A stretch of 64,000 bases of DNA from Bradyrhizobiaceae bacterium (GTDB lineage: Bacteria > Pseudomonadota > Alphaproteobacteria > Rhizobiales > Xanthobacteraceae). The stretch is taken from positions 62,001-126,000 of the forward strand of contig CANKHA010000002.1 in the NCBI GenBank assembly GCA_947481685.1, given 5' to 3'. Under the pieces are notes generated by a model. The model was not told the DNA's origin and made no database searches. It saw only the letters and a program-made list of their open reading frames with translations. Both the position numbers and the translations under genes were made by a program. This document shows positions 1 through 10,162 of this stretch, one piece after another (positions within the stretch are counted from its first letter, which is position 1; each line of letters starts with the position of its first letter).

Positions 1-312
1 AAACGCATGGTCGCGCCGCGCAACGCCGCGGCTTACCTGAACATAGACGAGGCCGTCGCGAACGCGGTTGCGACGCACTGTTTCGCGCAACACCACGCGC
101 AGAGCGGCAAGAGACATCGGCATGGTAATTTTCAATTCGCCCAGCGAGCGCTGAAGACGGCGCATATGCATGGGCTCATCGACCATGCGCCCGCCCCTCA
201 CCTCGCAAACTTCATAGATGCCGTCGGAAAACTGATAGCCGCGATCCTCCACATGCACCGTGGCTTCAGCGAAGGGCAGATAGCGCCCGTTGACGTAAGC
301 AATGCGCGACAT
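1..312 (-). CDS. dat: D-amino-acid transaminase, N-terminal part (runs off the window)
   Basis: The first 104 codons of a class IV (fold type IV) PLP-dependent aminotransferase are present, read from the ATG at 310-312 and cut by the window edge. The N-terminus MSRIAYVNGRYLPFAEA followed by VHVEDRGYQFSDGIYE is the usual opening of D-alanine transaminases and branched-chain transaminases; VSRGVARRDHAF matches the family's conserved stretch. The catalytic lysine lies beyond the window. The gene follows ntrX on the same strand, the usual place for a dat-like gene in Hyphomicrobiales. Substrate (D-amino acids versus branched-chain acids) cannot be settled from this fragment. Confidence 0.85.
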   Translation of the reverse strand, partial: MSRIAYVNGRYLPFAEATVHVEDRGYQFSDGIYEVCEVRGGRMVDEPMHMRRLQRSLGELKITMPMSLAALRVVLRETVRRNRVRDGLVYVQVSRGVARRDHAF

Positions 313-324
313 TTTTTATTCCTA

Positions 325-372
325 GCGCGTGATCTATCCGAAAACCGGTTCAAGCTTTCCGGGATCAAGCGC
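325..372. repeat. Dispersed rhizobial-type palindromic intergenic repeat, copy A
   Basis: Between ntrX and dat. The ends GCGCGTGATC and GATCAAGCGC are inverted repeats (9 of 10 positions), with a central AAACCGGTTC. The reverse complement aligns along its length with copy B at 20289-20337. The core (GATC, AAACCGGTT, GATC, GCGC) is the intergenic palindrome I know from many rhizobial genomes. It may fold in the ntrX-dat transcript. Confidence 0.7.
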
Positions 373-375
373 GTG

Positions 376-1746
376 CTAGCCGATACCCAGCGCCTTGAGC
401 TTGCGATGCAGGGCCGAGCGCTCCATCCCGACGAACTCCGACGTGCGTGAGATATTTCCGCTGAAACGGTTGATCTGCGCCACCAGATATTCACGTTCAA
501 ACACTTCGCGGGCCTCGCGCAACGGTAGCCCCATGATCTGCTCGCCGCCGTTGCCGCCTGGCATGGCCGGCACCATGGAGCCCACATCTTGTGGCAGCAT
601 GTCGGCGGTGATCGGTACATCGACATCGCCACCGGCAAGGATCATCAGTCGTTCGACGTTGTTGCGAAGCTGGCGCACGTTGCCTGGCCAATCGTGCAGT
701 TGCAGAACCGCCATGGCGTCAGGACCGATCGTCCGTTTTGGCAGGCCGGTGGATTGCGAAATCTGGTCCATGAAATATTCGACCAGATGGGGGATGTCCT
801 CGCGGCGTTCCGCCAGCGACGGCACGCGGATCGGAACCACCGACAGGCGATGGTAGAGGTCCTCGCGGAATTTTCCGGCGGCGATTTCCCCTTCGATATT
901 GCGGGCCGTCGATGAGATGATCCGCACATCGACGGAAATCTTGGCGCTGCCCCCAACCCGCTGGAAGGTCTGATCGACCAGCACCCGCAGGATCTTGTTC
1001 TGCGTTTCGCGCGGCATGTCGGCGATTTCGTCGATGAAAACAGTGCCGCCATTGGCTTCTTCCAATGCGCCAATCTTGCGGCTTTGCGTTCCGGTGGCTT
1101 CATCCACGCCGAAGAGCTCGACTTCCATGAGTTCCGGCGTGATCGCTGCGGCGTTGATCGCCACGAATGGCGCCTCCGCACGGGCTGACAAGCGGTGCAA
1201 GGTGCGTGCAGCCAGTTCCTTGCCGGCTCCGGACGGGCCGACGATCAGGATACGGCTGTTGGTCGGCGCAACCTTTTCAATGATCTGGCGCAACTGATTG
1301 ATTGGCGGCGACTGGCCGATCACCGACGACGGCAAAGGTGCGAGTTGCTTGAGGGTCTTGACCTCGCGCTTGAGACGGGAATTCTCCAGCGCGCGGTCGG
1401 CGACCAGCACCAGGCGGTCGGCCTTGAATGGCTTTTCGATGAAGTCGTAAGCGCCGCGCTTGATAGCCGCGACTGCAGTTTCGATGTTGCCGTGACCGGA
1501 AATCATCACCACCGGCACCTCTGGATGCTGCTGCACAATGGTGTCCAGCAGTTGCAGGCCGTCGAGCCGGCTGCCTTGCAGCCAGATATCCAGAAAGACC
1601 AAATGAGGCCGCCGTGCTGTGATCGCCGAGAGCGCGCTGTCGCTGTCGGATGCCGTGCGCGTGCTGTAGCCTTCATCTTGCAAGATGCCGGAAACGAGTT
1701 GCCGAATGTCATTTTCGTCATCGACGACGAGAATATCTGCCGCCAT
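376..1746 (-). CDS. ntrX: Nitrogen regulation response regulator NtrX
   Basis: Partner of the sensor NtrY. The 456-residue protein has a receiver domain (about 1-120; phosphoacceptor Asp53, conserved lysine in IEKPF at about 105), a central AAA+ domain (Walker A GPSGAGKE at 170-177, Walker B FIDEIADMP at about 237) and a C-terminal helix-turn-helix (NISRTSEFVGMERSALHRKL). Where sigma-54 activators carry GAFTGA this protein reads LFGVDEATGTQSRKIG, so the sigma-54 contact loop is missing, as in other alphaproteobacterial NtrX. It probably regulates sigma-70 promoters by direct binding. It begins 3 nt after the ntrY stop and is surely cotranscribed with it. Confidence 0.95.
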   Translation of the reverse strand: MAADILVVDDENDIRQLVSGILQDEGYSTRTASDSDSALSAITARRPHLVFLDIWLQGSRLDGLQLLDTIVQQHPEVPVVMISGHGNIETAVAAIKRGAYDFIEKPFKADRLVLVADRALENSRLKREVKTLKQLAPLPSSVIGQSPPINQLRQIIEKVAPTNSRILIVGPSGAGKELAARTLHRLSARAEAPFVAINAAAITPELMEVELFGVDEATGTQSRKIGALEEANGGTVFIDEIADMPRETQNKILRVLVDQTFQRVGGSAKISVDVRIISSTARNIEGEIAAGKFREDLYHRLSVVPIRVPSLAERREDIPHLVEYFMDQISQSTGLPKRTIGPDAMAVLQLHDWPGNVRQLRNNVERLMILAGGDVDVPITADMLPQDVGSMVPAMPGGNGGEQIMGLPLREAREVFEREYLVAQINRFSGNISRTSEFVGMERSALHRKLKALGIG

Positions 1747-1749
1747 GTT

Positions 1750-4008
1750 TTACAGTCCGTTCGCAGCTTTGGTGATGTTTTCAGATGCTATTTCTGTTGT
1801 GACGTCGCCACCTGCAAATCGCAGGCGCATCCATGCGCCACGGGCGCCTGGATTCTTCTCGGACGCATCGCGCAATTCGATGCCACCGCCGTGTTCTTCC
1901 AGAATTTTTCCCACGATCGCGAGACCAAGCCCCGTGCCCTTCTCGCGTGTCGTCACATAAGGCTCGAGCAGCCGGCTGCGGTTTTCCTTTGGTAACCCGA
2001 TGCCGTTGTCGATCACGTCGATGATAATGTCGTTGCCCTCGCGACCGGCCCTTACGTCGATGTGGCCACGGCCGAGTTCGGCCTGCGGCACCGCCGAGAT
2101 ACCCTCCGTCGCGTTCTTGATGATGTTGGTGAGCGCCTGCGAAATCAGGCGGCGGTCGAAGCGCGCCATCAGCGGCTCCTCTTCGATCTCTGCATTGATG
2201 TCGATATCCGCGTGCCCGACCCGCATCAGGAATACGGCTTGGCGCACGGCATCGGCGACGTCATCCAGCGCGATCACGGGTTTTGGAGTCTGTGCAAACC
2301 GCGAGAACTCGTCGACCATGCGTTTGATGTCTTCGACCTGCCGGACGATTGTGTCCGTGCACTGCTCGAAAATATCGCGGTCTTCCACGATGATCTTTCC
2401 ATACTTGCGGCGTAGGCGTTCGGCAGACAGTTGAATGGGCGTGAGCGGATTCTTGATTTCGTGCGCAATGCGGCGAGCAATGTCGGCCCAGGCGGACGTG
2501 CGTTGGGCGGAAACAAGTTCGGTGATGTCGTCGATGGTGATGACGTAGCCATGGTCGGCCTCCGTCTCCTGCTCGCTGGTGACGCGGATGGACAGATTAC
2601 GTTCCTTGCCCCTGCGGCTGATGGTGACCTGTCCCTGGCGGAGAGAGCCCGATTGCGCCGCCGCGAGCATTTCCGCGAGTTCCGGTGCCACATCGGCCAG
2701 CGGCTTGCCCAAGGCATCGGCTTCCGAACGATCGATCAAACGGACGGCGGAGCGGTTGAGAATGCTGACACGCCCTTCCGCATCGACGCCGATGACGCCC
2801 GCGCTTGCGCCCGCGAGTACGGCCTCGGTAAAAAGCCGGCGGCTGTCGATGAGATCGCGCGCCCTTACCAGGTCGTCACGCTGCGTGCGCAATTCCTGAG
2901 TCATCTTGTTGAAGGTCTCACCCAGATGCGCAAGGTCTCCCTCGGAACGCCGTATCGGCAATTTCACATAAAGATTTCCGGTTGAGACGAGATTGGCCGC
3001 GCTGATCAGGCGGCGGATCGGAGCAACCAGATAATTTGCGAAATGCAGTCCAATCCATACCGCCGACAAGGTCGCAATCAGCGCGATCAGCATATAAACC
3101 AATGAGAAAGCGGTTTGGACGCCGTAGCGGCTTTGCTGGAGGGCTGTGAAATAGCTTACGTTTTCCTGGATCTGCAGCAGCCGGCCGGCGATCTGCGGAT
3201 CCAGCTCCGTGGCGATGAACAAATACGCATTATCATAATTCTGCAGCTTCACGACGGCAGCAGCATAGTTGTTTTCAGGGAAAAGATTTACTTGTGGATC
3301 GTTCTTTCCGAGGGATGTCAGCGTTTCACGCGACGGCAATTGAACTTGTAGTTCCGACTTGGTATCGGCCTTCTCGATGACATTCAGATCGCCGTCGATG
3401 ATCTGAGCGGCAGCCAGACCGCGGTTGGCGGCGAGCGCTGAAAAGCCTTGGTGAAATTTGTCGCGGTCTGTGTCGAAGTTTTGTTTATTGGAGTCTGTAG
3501 TCACCATCATGAACAATGCTTGTCCACGCACCGAGTCAGCACGATCGAGAACATAGGTGTCGGCCATAACACGTAAGTTTTGCACCATCGTCTGAGTGCG
3601 TGTTGATAGGTTCTGATCGAGACCGCGATCGAGCGTCACCATGGCCACGATGGCCACCAAGATCGCGGGCGCTGCGGCGATCAAAGAAAACAATGCAATG
3701 ATGCGCACATGCAACCGGGCAGCTGCGCGCCCGCGGCGCCGGGCCTGCAGGATGAGCCATAACTCCCGGCCAACCAGACAGCCAAGGATCAGGACCGTCA
3801 CAAAGTCGATCCTTACCAGCGTGACGACGACGTCATTGGTCGGCGACAGCGGGGTCAGATTAGACAGAACGGCAAAGGTGATCAGCGCGCAGATCAGCGC
3901 GCCGATAACCGCAATCCGGCCCAGCACGCGGTTTTCGACCCGGGCCGTCGAAGCCTGCGCCACAGCCACAGCCGCTTCCGCGGCGAGGGCCTGATCAACG
4001 CTGGACAT
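1750..4008 (-). CDS. ntrY: Nitrogen regulation sensor histidine kinase NtrY
   Basis: Membrane-bound histidine kinase for NtrX, 752 residues. From the N-terminus: two or three membrane helices (about 30-125), a periplasmic sensor loop (about 125-298), another helix (300-320), HAMP (about 322-375), PAS (about 395-500), then the kinase core with H-box [11 protein letters not shown] (His516), an N-box with IIKNATEG, DNGIGLP and GTGLGLAI. An upstream ATG at 4059 is open, but the ATG at 4008 has AAGGA 5 nt upstream and yields a normal N-terminus, so I chose it. It is separated from ntrC by a 117-nt spacer holding three hairpins. Confidence 0.93.
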   Translation of the reverse strand: MSSVDQALAAEAAVAVAQASTARVENRVLGRIAVIGALICALITFAVLSNLTPLSPTNDVVVTLVRIDFVTVLILGCLVGRELWLILQARRRGRAAARLHVRIIALFSLIAAAPAILVAIVAMVTLDRGLDQNLSTRTQTMVQNLRVMADTYVLDRADSVRGQALFMMVTTDSNKQNFDTDRDKFHQGFSALAANRGLAAAQIIDGDLNVIEKADTKSELQVQLPSRETLTSLGKNDPQVNLFPENNYAAAVVKLQNYDNAYLFIATELDPQIAGRLLQIQENVSYFTALQQSRYGVQTAFSLVYMLIALIATLSAVWIGLHFANYLVAPIRRLISAANLVSTGNLYVKLPIRRSEGDLAHLGETFNKMTQELRTQRDDLVRARDLIDSRRLFTEAVLAGASAGVIGVDAEGRVSILNRSAVRLIDRSEADALGKPLADVAPELAEMLAAAQSGSLRQGQVTISRRGKERNLSIRVTSEQETEADHGYVITIDDITELVSAQRTSAWADIARRIAHEIKNPLTPIQLSAERLRRKYGKIIVEDRDIFEQCTDTIVRQVEDIKRMVDEFSRFAQTPKPVIALDDVADAVRQAVFLMRVGHADIDINAEIEEEPLMARFDRRLISQALTNIIKNATEGISAVPQAELGRGHIDVRAGREGNDIIIDVIDNGIGLPKENRSRLLEPYVTTREKGTGLGLAIVGKILEEHGGGIELRDASEKNPGARGAWMRLRFAGGDVTTEIASENITKAANGL

Positions 4009-4033
4009 GAAGTTCCTTTGACGCGCGCGGCCA

Positions 4034-4124
4034 GCCCCGGAAAACGGGGCCACCCTCATTAAGGGTGATGCTTTTATACAACAATGTTGCCGGATTGCGA
4101 CATTTCCGCGGCGGGACGCCGCGG
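4034..4124 (-). promoter_or_regulatory. Three stem-loops between ntrC and ntrY
   Basis: Perfect inverted repeats occur at 4106-4124 (8-bp arms CCGCGGCG/CGCCGCGG, 3-nt loop), 4051-4067 (6-bp arms CACCCT/AGGGTG) and 4034-4050 (6-bp arms GCCCCG/CGGGGC). The first starts 1 nt after the ntrC stop. None has a following U-run, so they look like attenuators or RNA-stability elements, not classical terminators. They suggest ntrYX can be expressed apart from ntrBC. Confidence 0.5.
4079..4089. promoter_or_regulatory. CAAC-AAT-GTTG dyad, candidate NtrX site
   Basis: A perfect 4-bp-arm dyad lies 71-81 bases upstream of the chosen ntrY start. It fits the CAA-N3-5-TTG pattern that I recall for NtrX binding in related alphaproteobacteria. 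Position ahead of ntrYX would allow autoregulation; this is inference from a short motif. Confidence 0.35.
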
Positions 4125-4125
4125 A

Positions 4126-5564
<1,439 letters not shown>

Positions 5565-5568
<4 letters not shown>

Positions 5569-6815
5569 TTGCGTCTTCCACCTTTCATGGTGCGTTGCCG
5601 CGGCTGCAACGAAGCATCCCCGAGGTCGCTAACGGCGGCTGATCTCTGGTCACTCGCGCCGTTGCTTGATTTCTTGCCTGCTGTCACAGGCGCATCTTCC
5701 GTCTCATCCGCTGTGTCCTCTCCGACATAGACCGGAAACAGCACGCGGAAATTGGTGCGGCGTGGCTGCGATTCACATTCGACGATGCCGCCGTGATCGC
5801 CGACGATTTTCGCGACCAGAGCCAGTCCCAGGCCCGAGCCCGTAGGCTTGGTCGTCACGAATGGATCGAACAAATGCGGCAATAATTCCTCCGGCACGCC
5901 CGGACCATTGTCGCGTACACAGAATTCCATCGGCAGCGAAACCCGCATTTTGCTGCCTGGCAGGGAAAGTCGCACGCCCGGACGGAAGGCGGTCGTGAGC
6001 TGGATTTCTCCGCTGTCGGACTCGCCAATCGATTCCGTTGCATTCTTCACGAGGTTGAGAAAAACCTGAATGAGCTGGTCGCGATTGGCATAAACCGGCG
6101 GCAGCGAGGGATCGTATTCCTCGACAAACCTGATATTGCGCGCGAAGCCAGATTGCGCGAGCCGCTTCACATGCTCCAGCACGGCATGGATGTTGACCGG
6201 TTCACGCTCAATCGGCCGTTCGTCGGTAAATACCTCAAGACGCCCAACCAGTTTTACAATGCGATCGGCTTCGTCGCAGATGAGGCGAGTCAGCGTGCGA
6301 TCGTCGTCGCTGGCGGACTGTTCCAGCAATTGCGCGGCTCCGCGGATGCCAGAGAGCGGGTTCTTGATTTCGTGCGCCAACATGGCTGCCATCGCGCTGA
6401 CCGAACGCGCGGCGCCGCGATGCGTGAGCTGTCGGTCCATTTTGTCGGCGATGGTGCGTTCCTGCAGCATCACAACGACCGCATCGAGCGGTTCTGGCAT
6501 CGGCGCCACGTGCAGATCGACCAGCCGGTCGCCGGGATTCCGCGGCGTGCCGAGATCGACCTTGTACTCATTCACCGCAGAAGCGGTCGCTCGCACCTGA
6601 TCGACCAGCGTCAGCAGCGGGCTGCCGAATGGCACCAGGTCGCGCAAGAAACGCCGCCGTAACAGCGGCACAGAAACTTCGAAAAAAGATTCCGCAGCAA
6701 CATTGGCGTCCGCGATTTTGCCGTCAGCCAAAATCATGATAACCGGGTGCGGCAGCGCATTCAGCACGGCATCCGCGGTGATGGCGGGGAATGAAGGCTG
6801 CATTTCAATGCTCAT
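5565..6815 (-). CDS. ntrB: Nitrogen regulation sensor histidine kinase NtrB
   Basis: Cytoplasmic kinase/phosphatase acting on NtrC under control of PII proteins; 416 residues, no membrane segment. It contains an N-terminal PAS region (about 12-120), the H-box [13 protein letters not shown] (His148), an N-box [11 protein letters not shown], a DNGPGVP G1 box and GSGLGLALV. The C-terminus, after about residue 375, is a low-complexity charged tail. The start overlaps the dusB stop by ATGA and the stop overlaps ntrC, giving a tightly coupled dusB-ntrB-ntrC operon. Confidence 0.95.
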
Positions 6816-7837
6816 GCTGCGGCCCTCAAGCCGAAGGTGTCATAGGCGTCGGTGAGGTGCCGTACCGCCTCGCCTGGTTCTTCCACGGTGAGAACCTGGT
6901 TGCGGCATGTCTTCAGAAGATCGGCGGGAATGCCGGCAGTCGCGGCAGCAGCGTCCAGTGCCCACCCGAGATGCTTGCGCGCATGGCGAAGCCCGATGCG
7001 CAGTCCGTGATGCGACAGCATCTCCTGGTAGAGCTCGATGACCAGCGCGAGCTGTGTGCCGAGCGGCGGCGCTTCTTCGCGGCTGCCGGTTGCGAGATAG
7101 CGCGCCATTTGTCCTGGAAACCAGGGCCGGCCCTGTGCCGCGCGTCCGACCATGACGGCGTCGGCGCCGGAATTGCGCAGCGCGGTATCGGCATCTTCAA
7201 ATGTTTCGATATCGCCATTGACGACGACCGGAATAGTGACGGCATCTTTCACCGCGCGGACCGCGGTCCAATCCGCCTTCCCTTTGTAGAATTGGCAGCG
7301 CGTGCGCCCGTGCACCGTGATCAGACGCACGCCCGCAGCTTCCGCGCGGCGCGCGAGTTCGGGCGCGTTAATCGATTGATGATCCCAGCCCAACCGCATC
7401 TTGAGCGTCACGGGTACTGAAACGGCACCGACCGTTGCGTCGATCAATGTGAGCGCGTGATCGAGATCGCGCATCAGCGCAGAGCCGGACTGGCCATTGG
7501 TGACGTGTTTGGCCGGACAACCCATGTTGATGTCGATCACGTCGGCGCCGGAAGCTTCAGCGATTCGCGCGCCCTCTTCCATCCAGTGGGCTTCACAGCC
7601 CGCGAGTTGCACGACGTGAATGCCGACGCCTTGACCTTCCGCGCGAAGAACCGCGTTGCGGTCGCCATCAACCAGATCCTCACAGGCCGTCATTTCGGAC
7701 ACGACGAGGCCCGCCCCCAGGTTCGCTACCAGGCGTCGGAACGGAGCGTCGGTGACCCCCGACATCGGCGCGAGCACGACGCGGTTTGGAAGAGCTATCG
7801 GGCCGACTGAGAGCGGTTTTTGGAATAGTGGGCTCAT
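6812..7837 (-). CDS. dusB: tRNA-dihydrouridine synthase DusB (NifR3)
   Basis: FMN-dependent enzyme that reduces uridines in the D-loop of tRNA; 341 residues. TIM-barrel features are visible: [13 protein letters not shown] near the N-terminus, the catalytic cysteine in [10 protein letters not shown] (Cys107), LKMRLGWD, and [14 protein letters not shown]. Known as nifR3 because it precedes ntrBC in many alphaproteobacteria, as here. First gene of the operon, facing ispDF across a 165-nt intergenic region. Confidence 0.95.
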   Translation of the reverse strand: MSPLFQKPLSVGPIALPNRVVLAPMSGVTDAPFRRLVANLGAGLVVSEMTACEDLVDGDRNAVLRAEGQGVGIHVVQLAGCEAHWMEEGARIAEASGADVIDINMGCPAKHVTNGQSGSALMRDLDHALTLIDATVGAVSVPVTLKMRLGWDHQSINAPELARRAEAAGVRLITVHGRTRCQFYKGKADWTAVRAVKDAVTIPVVVNGDIETFEDADTALRNSGADAVMVGRAAQGRPWFPGQMARYLATGSREEAPPLGTQLALVIELYQEMLSHHGLRIGLRHARKHLGWALDAAAATAGIPADLLKTCRNQVLTVEEPGEAVRHLTDAYDTFGLRAAA

Positions 7838-7850
7838 GCCATCATCTTAT

Positions 7851-7894
7851 GCCCAACATTTGGGCGAATTAAATACTGCATAGAGTTTAGCCAA
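7851..7894 (-). promoter_or_regulatory. Candidate dusB-ntrBC promoter with downstream operator-like dyad
   Basis: On the minus strand TTGGCT (7894-7889) and TAATTC (7871-7866) are separated by exactly 17 nt. Directly after lies the perfect dyad GCCCAA-CAT-TTGGGC (7851-7865), over the expected transcription start and ending 13 nt before the dusB ATG. The layout suggests a repressor site or a 5' stem near the ribosome-binding region. The -10 element is weak. Confidence 0.4.
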
Positions 7895-7912
7895 AATACC
7901 GTGCCGCGCAAG

Positions 7913-7927
7913 TGTTGCAGTGCAACA
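7913..7927. promoter_or_regulatory. Perfect dyad TGTTGCA-G-TGCAACA upstream of ispDF
   Basis: Seven-base arms about one central base, 75-89 nt upstream of the ispDF ATG and inside the divergent dusB/ispDF region. The inner core TGC-N3-GCA resembles sites described for PhaR-type regulators of alphaproteobacteria, but the assignment is speculative. Similar dyads occur upstream of pdhA and gltA in this window. Confidence 0.45.
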
Positions 7928-8002
7928 AATTTAACAGCGGCGGATAAGGCAAAATGTTCATATGGTGGAAGCAATTGGCAGCGATTTCAGGGCTTGGCGA
8001 AA

Positions 8003-9175
8003 ATGACTGGCAGCGTTGCAGCGGTAATCGTGGCGGCTGGACGTGGGAGTCGGGCTGGCGACGGAGTGCCTAAGGCTTATCGCTCATTGGGCGGTCAGCC
8101 GATGATTCGTTTCAGCCTCGACCTGTTCTCCTCTGACCAAAATGTCAGCGTGGTCCAGCCAGTCATTCACGCGGACGACGTCGGTCTCTACGCCACTGCC
8201 GCCGGCGGACTAGACGTTTTGCCGGCAGTATTCGGCGGCGCAACGCGGCAGGCATCTGTGCTTGCCGGCCTGCAAGCGCTGGCAGCACGGAAGCCCGAAA
8301 TCGTTCTGGTCCATGACGCGGCCCGGCCTTTCGTTTCTTCCGCACTCATCGGGCGCGCCATCTCGGCGGCAAAACGAAGCGCCGCGGTTCCAGGTATCGC
8401 CGTAAGCGACACGATCAAGGCCGTGGATGCGCAGGATCGCGTGGCGCAGACGCCCGATCGCTCAATATTGCGAGCCATCCAGACGCCACAGGCGTTCAAC
8501 TTCGATGCCCTGCTCGACGCGCATCGGCGCGCAGCGGGTGCAGGCCGCGATGATTTCTCCGACGATGCTGCGTTGATGGAATGGGCGGGCCACGCCGTCA
8601 CTGTATTCGCCGGCGAGCCAGGCAATGTGAAGCTGACGCTTGCCGAGGACTTCACCCGCGCCGAAGGCTTGCGGCTTTCTGCTCTCGCCGACGTGCGCAT
8701 GGGCACGGGCTATGACGTGCATGCCTTCACGGAAGGCGATCACGTGATGCTGGGTGGTGTCAAGATTCCGCACAGCCGCGGGCTGTCGGGACATTCCGAT
8801 GCCGACGCGCCGCTGCATGCCCTGGTGGACGCCATTCTTGGCGCGCTGGCGGACGGCGATATCGGTGTGCATTTCCCGCCCAGCGATCCACAATGGCGCG
8901 GGGCGGCTTCCGAGAGATTTCTTCGCTTTGCGGTCGAGCGGGTGCAGGCGCGCGGCGGCATGATCGCGCATCTCGATGTGACGGTGATCAGCGAAGCGCC
9001 GCGCGTCGGGCCGCATCGCGATGCCATCCGCGAACGCATAGCCTCTATCGCAAGTGTGTCGCTCGATCGCGTTGCTGTGAAAGCGACCACCAGTGAAAAA
9101 CTCGGCTTCATCGGCCGCGGCGAAGGTATCGCGGCGCTGGCAACGGCAACACTCCGCCTGCCCTGGAGCCCTTGA
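8003..9175 (+). CDS. ispDF: Bifunctional IspD/IspF enzyme of the MEP isoprenoid pathway
   Basis: 390 residues. The N-terminal IspD domain (about 1-225; [20 protein letters not shown] nucleotide loop, [10 protein letters not shown]) attaches CMP to 2-C-methylerythritol 4-phosphate. The C-terminal IspF domain (from about 231; metal site [27 protein letters not shown]) makes the cyclodiphosphate. The fusion is typical of alphaproteobacteria; IspE is not in the window. The frame stays open to a GTG at 7901, but the ATG at 8003 starts exactly at the family N-terminus, so the longer form is rejected. Dxr of the same pathway lies at 58.2-59.4 kb. Confidence 0.95.
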   Translation: MTGSVAAVIVAAGRGSRAGDGVPKAYRSLGGQPMIRFSLDLFSSDQNVSVVQPVIHADDVGLYATAAGGLDVLPAVFGGATRQASVLAGLQALAARKPEIVLVHDAARPFVSSALIGRAISAAKRSAAVPGIAVSDTIKAVDAQDRVAQTPDRSILRAIQTPQAFNFDALLDAHRRAAGAGRDDFSDDAALMEWAGHAVTVFAGEPGNVKLTLAEDFTRAEGLRLSALADVRMGTGYDVHAFTEGDHVMLGGVKIPHSRGLSGHSDADAPLHALVDAILGALADGDIGVHFPPSDPQWRGAASERFLRFAVERVQARGGMIAHLDVTVISEAPRVGPHRDAIRERIASIASVSLDRVAVKATTSEKLGFIGRGEGIAALATATLRLPWSP

Positions 9176-9681
9176 TGGACGAGGCGATGCAGAAGGCAGC
9201 GAAAGCGCTGCTGGATTTGTGCGGACGAAAAAAGCTTACAATCGCGGTGGCGGAATCCTGCACCGGCGGCCTGCTCGCGGCGGCGCTAACGGAAATTCCC
9301 GGTTCCTCAAGTGTGTTCGACCGGGGCTTCGTTACCTACAGCAACAAAGCCAAACAACAGCTCGGCGTTGCTGCCGCAACTCTCGAGCAGCACGGGGCCG
9401 TGAGCCGCGAAACAGCGGAAGCCATGGCGAAGGGCGTGCTCGCCAATGCGCCGGTCACCCTTGCGGCTTCCATAACGGGCATCGCCGGGCCAGGCGGCGA
9501 CACACCGGACAAGCCAGTGGGATTGGTGCATTTCGCGGTCCGCGCTTTGCTTAGCGGCAAGCTCGTGCATCACGAGCACCGCTATGGCGCGATTGGACGC
9601 GAGAATGTGCGCCGGGAATCCGTGCTTCGTGCCATCGCCATGCTGCAGGAACTCGCCGAAGGCGAAGACTTCACAAACTAG
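9175..9681 (+). CDS. pncC: Nicotinamide-nucleotide amidohydrolase PncC (CinA C-terminal domain)
   Basis: 168 residues matching the stand-alone CinA C-terminal amidase, which converts NMN to nicotinate mononucleotide and ammonia. Visible motifs are [32 protein letters not shown], and [15 protein letters not shown]. There is no N-terminal molybdopterin-binding-like CinA domain. The ATG at 9175 overlaps the ispDF TGA by one base (TGATG), so translation is coupled; a TTG at 9172 is less likely. The stop codon shares a CTAG palindrome with the convergent COQ10-like gene. Confidence 0.9.
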   Translation: MDEAMQKAAKALLDLCGRKKLTIAVAESCTGGLLAAALTEIPGSSSVFDRGFVTYSNKAKQQLGVAAATLEQHGAVSRETAEAMAKGVLANAPVTLAASITGIAGPGGDTPDKPVGLVHFAVRALLSGKLVHHEHRYGAIGRENVRRESVLRAIAMLQELAEGEDFTN

Positions 9682-10160
9682 GTTGCAACTTTGCCGGTTG
9701 GTGCTGTGCGCCCGCCGTAAATCTCGTCGGCGCGCTTTTCGAATGCTTCCGCGAAGCGCCGGAAAGCTGCGTCGAACATTGCGCCCATCAGCGCAGCCAA
9801 AATGCGGCTGCGGAATTCGTATTCGATGAAGAACTCGACGTCGCAGGTTTGTGCATCGACCGATCGGAAGGTCCAGCGGTTTTGCAATCGGCTAAAAGGC
9901 CCGCTGAGATACTCAACGAGGATGTGCAATTTGGGTCGGTCCAGCGTTACGCGGCTGGTGAAGGTTTCGTGCACGAGTTTGTAGGCGACGGTCATGTCGG
10001 CCACCAGCACTTCGATGCCCTCTTCCTTGTTCGTCCGTGTCTTGACCTTCAAGCCGCTGCATAACGGTACGAATTCCGGATAGCGCTCGACGTCCGCGAC
10101 GAGGTCGAACATCTGGTCCGCAGCGTGACGTACACGGCGTCTGGTGGAGAATTGCGGCAT
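9678..10160 (-). CDS. COQ10/RatA-like START-domain protein
   Basis: 160-residue polyketide cyclase / START-fold protein (opening [34 protein letters not shown], then [26 protein letters not shown]-type end). The family binds ubiquinone-like lipids (COQ10) and has been annotated as RatA toxin in E. coli; the lipid-chaperone role is the safer reading. It follows lipA after 2 nt, so it is probably the last gene of the pdh-lpd-lipA operon. Its TAG stop and that of pncC overlap in the same CTAG. Confidence 0.88.
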   Translation of the reverse strand: MPQFSTRRRVRHAADQMFDLVADVERYPEFVPLCSGLKVKTRTNKEEGIEVLVADMTVAYKLVHETFTSRVTLDRPKLHILVEYLSGPFSRLQNRWTFRSVDAQTCDVEFFIEYEFRSRILAALMGAMFDAAFRRFAEAFEKRADEIYGGRTAPTGKVAT

Positions 10161-10162
10161 GC

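Noticed and set aside
7901-8002. Longer ispDF start at GTG 7901
   Set aside because: It would add 34 residues unlike IspD, encoded by the intergenic dyad region; the ATG at 8003 begins at the conserved N-terminus.
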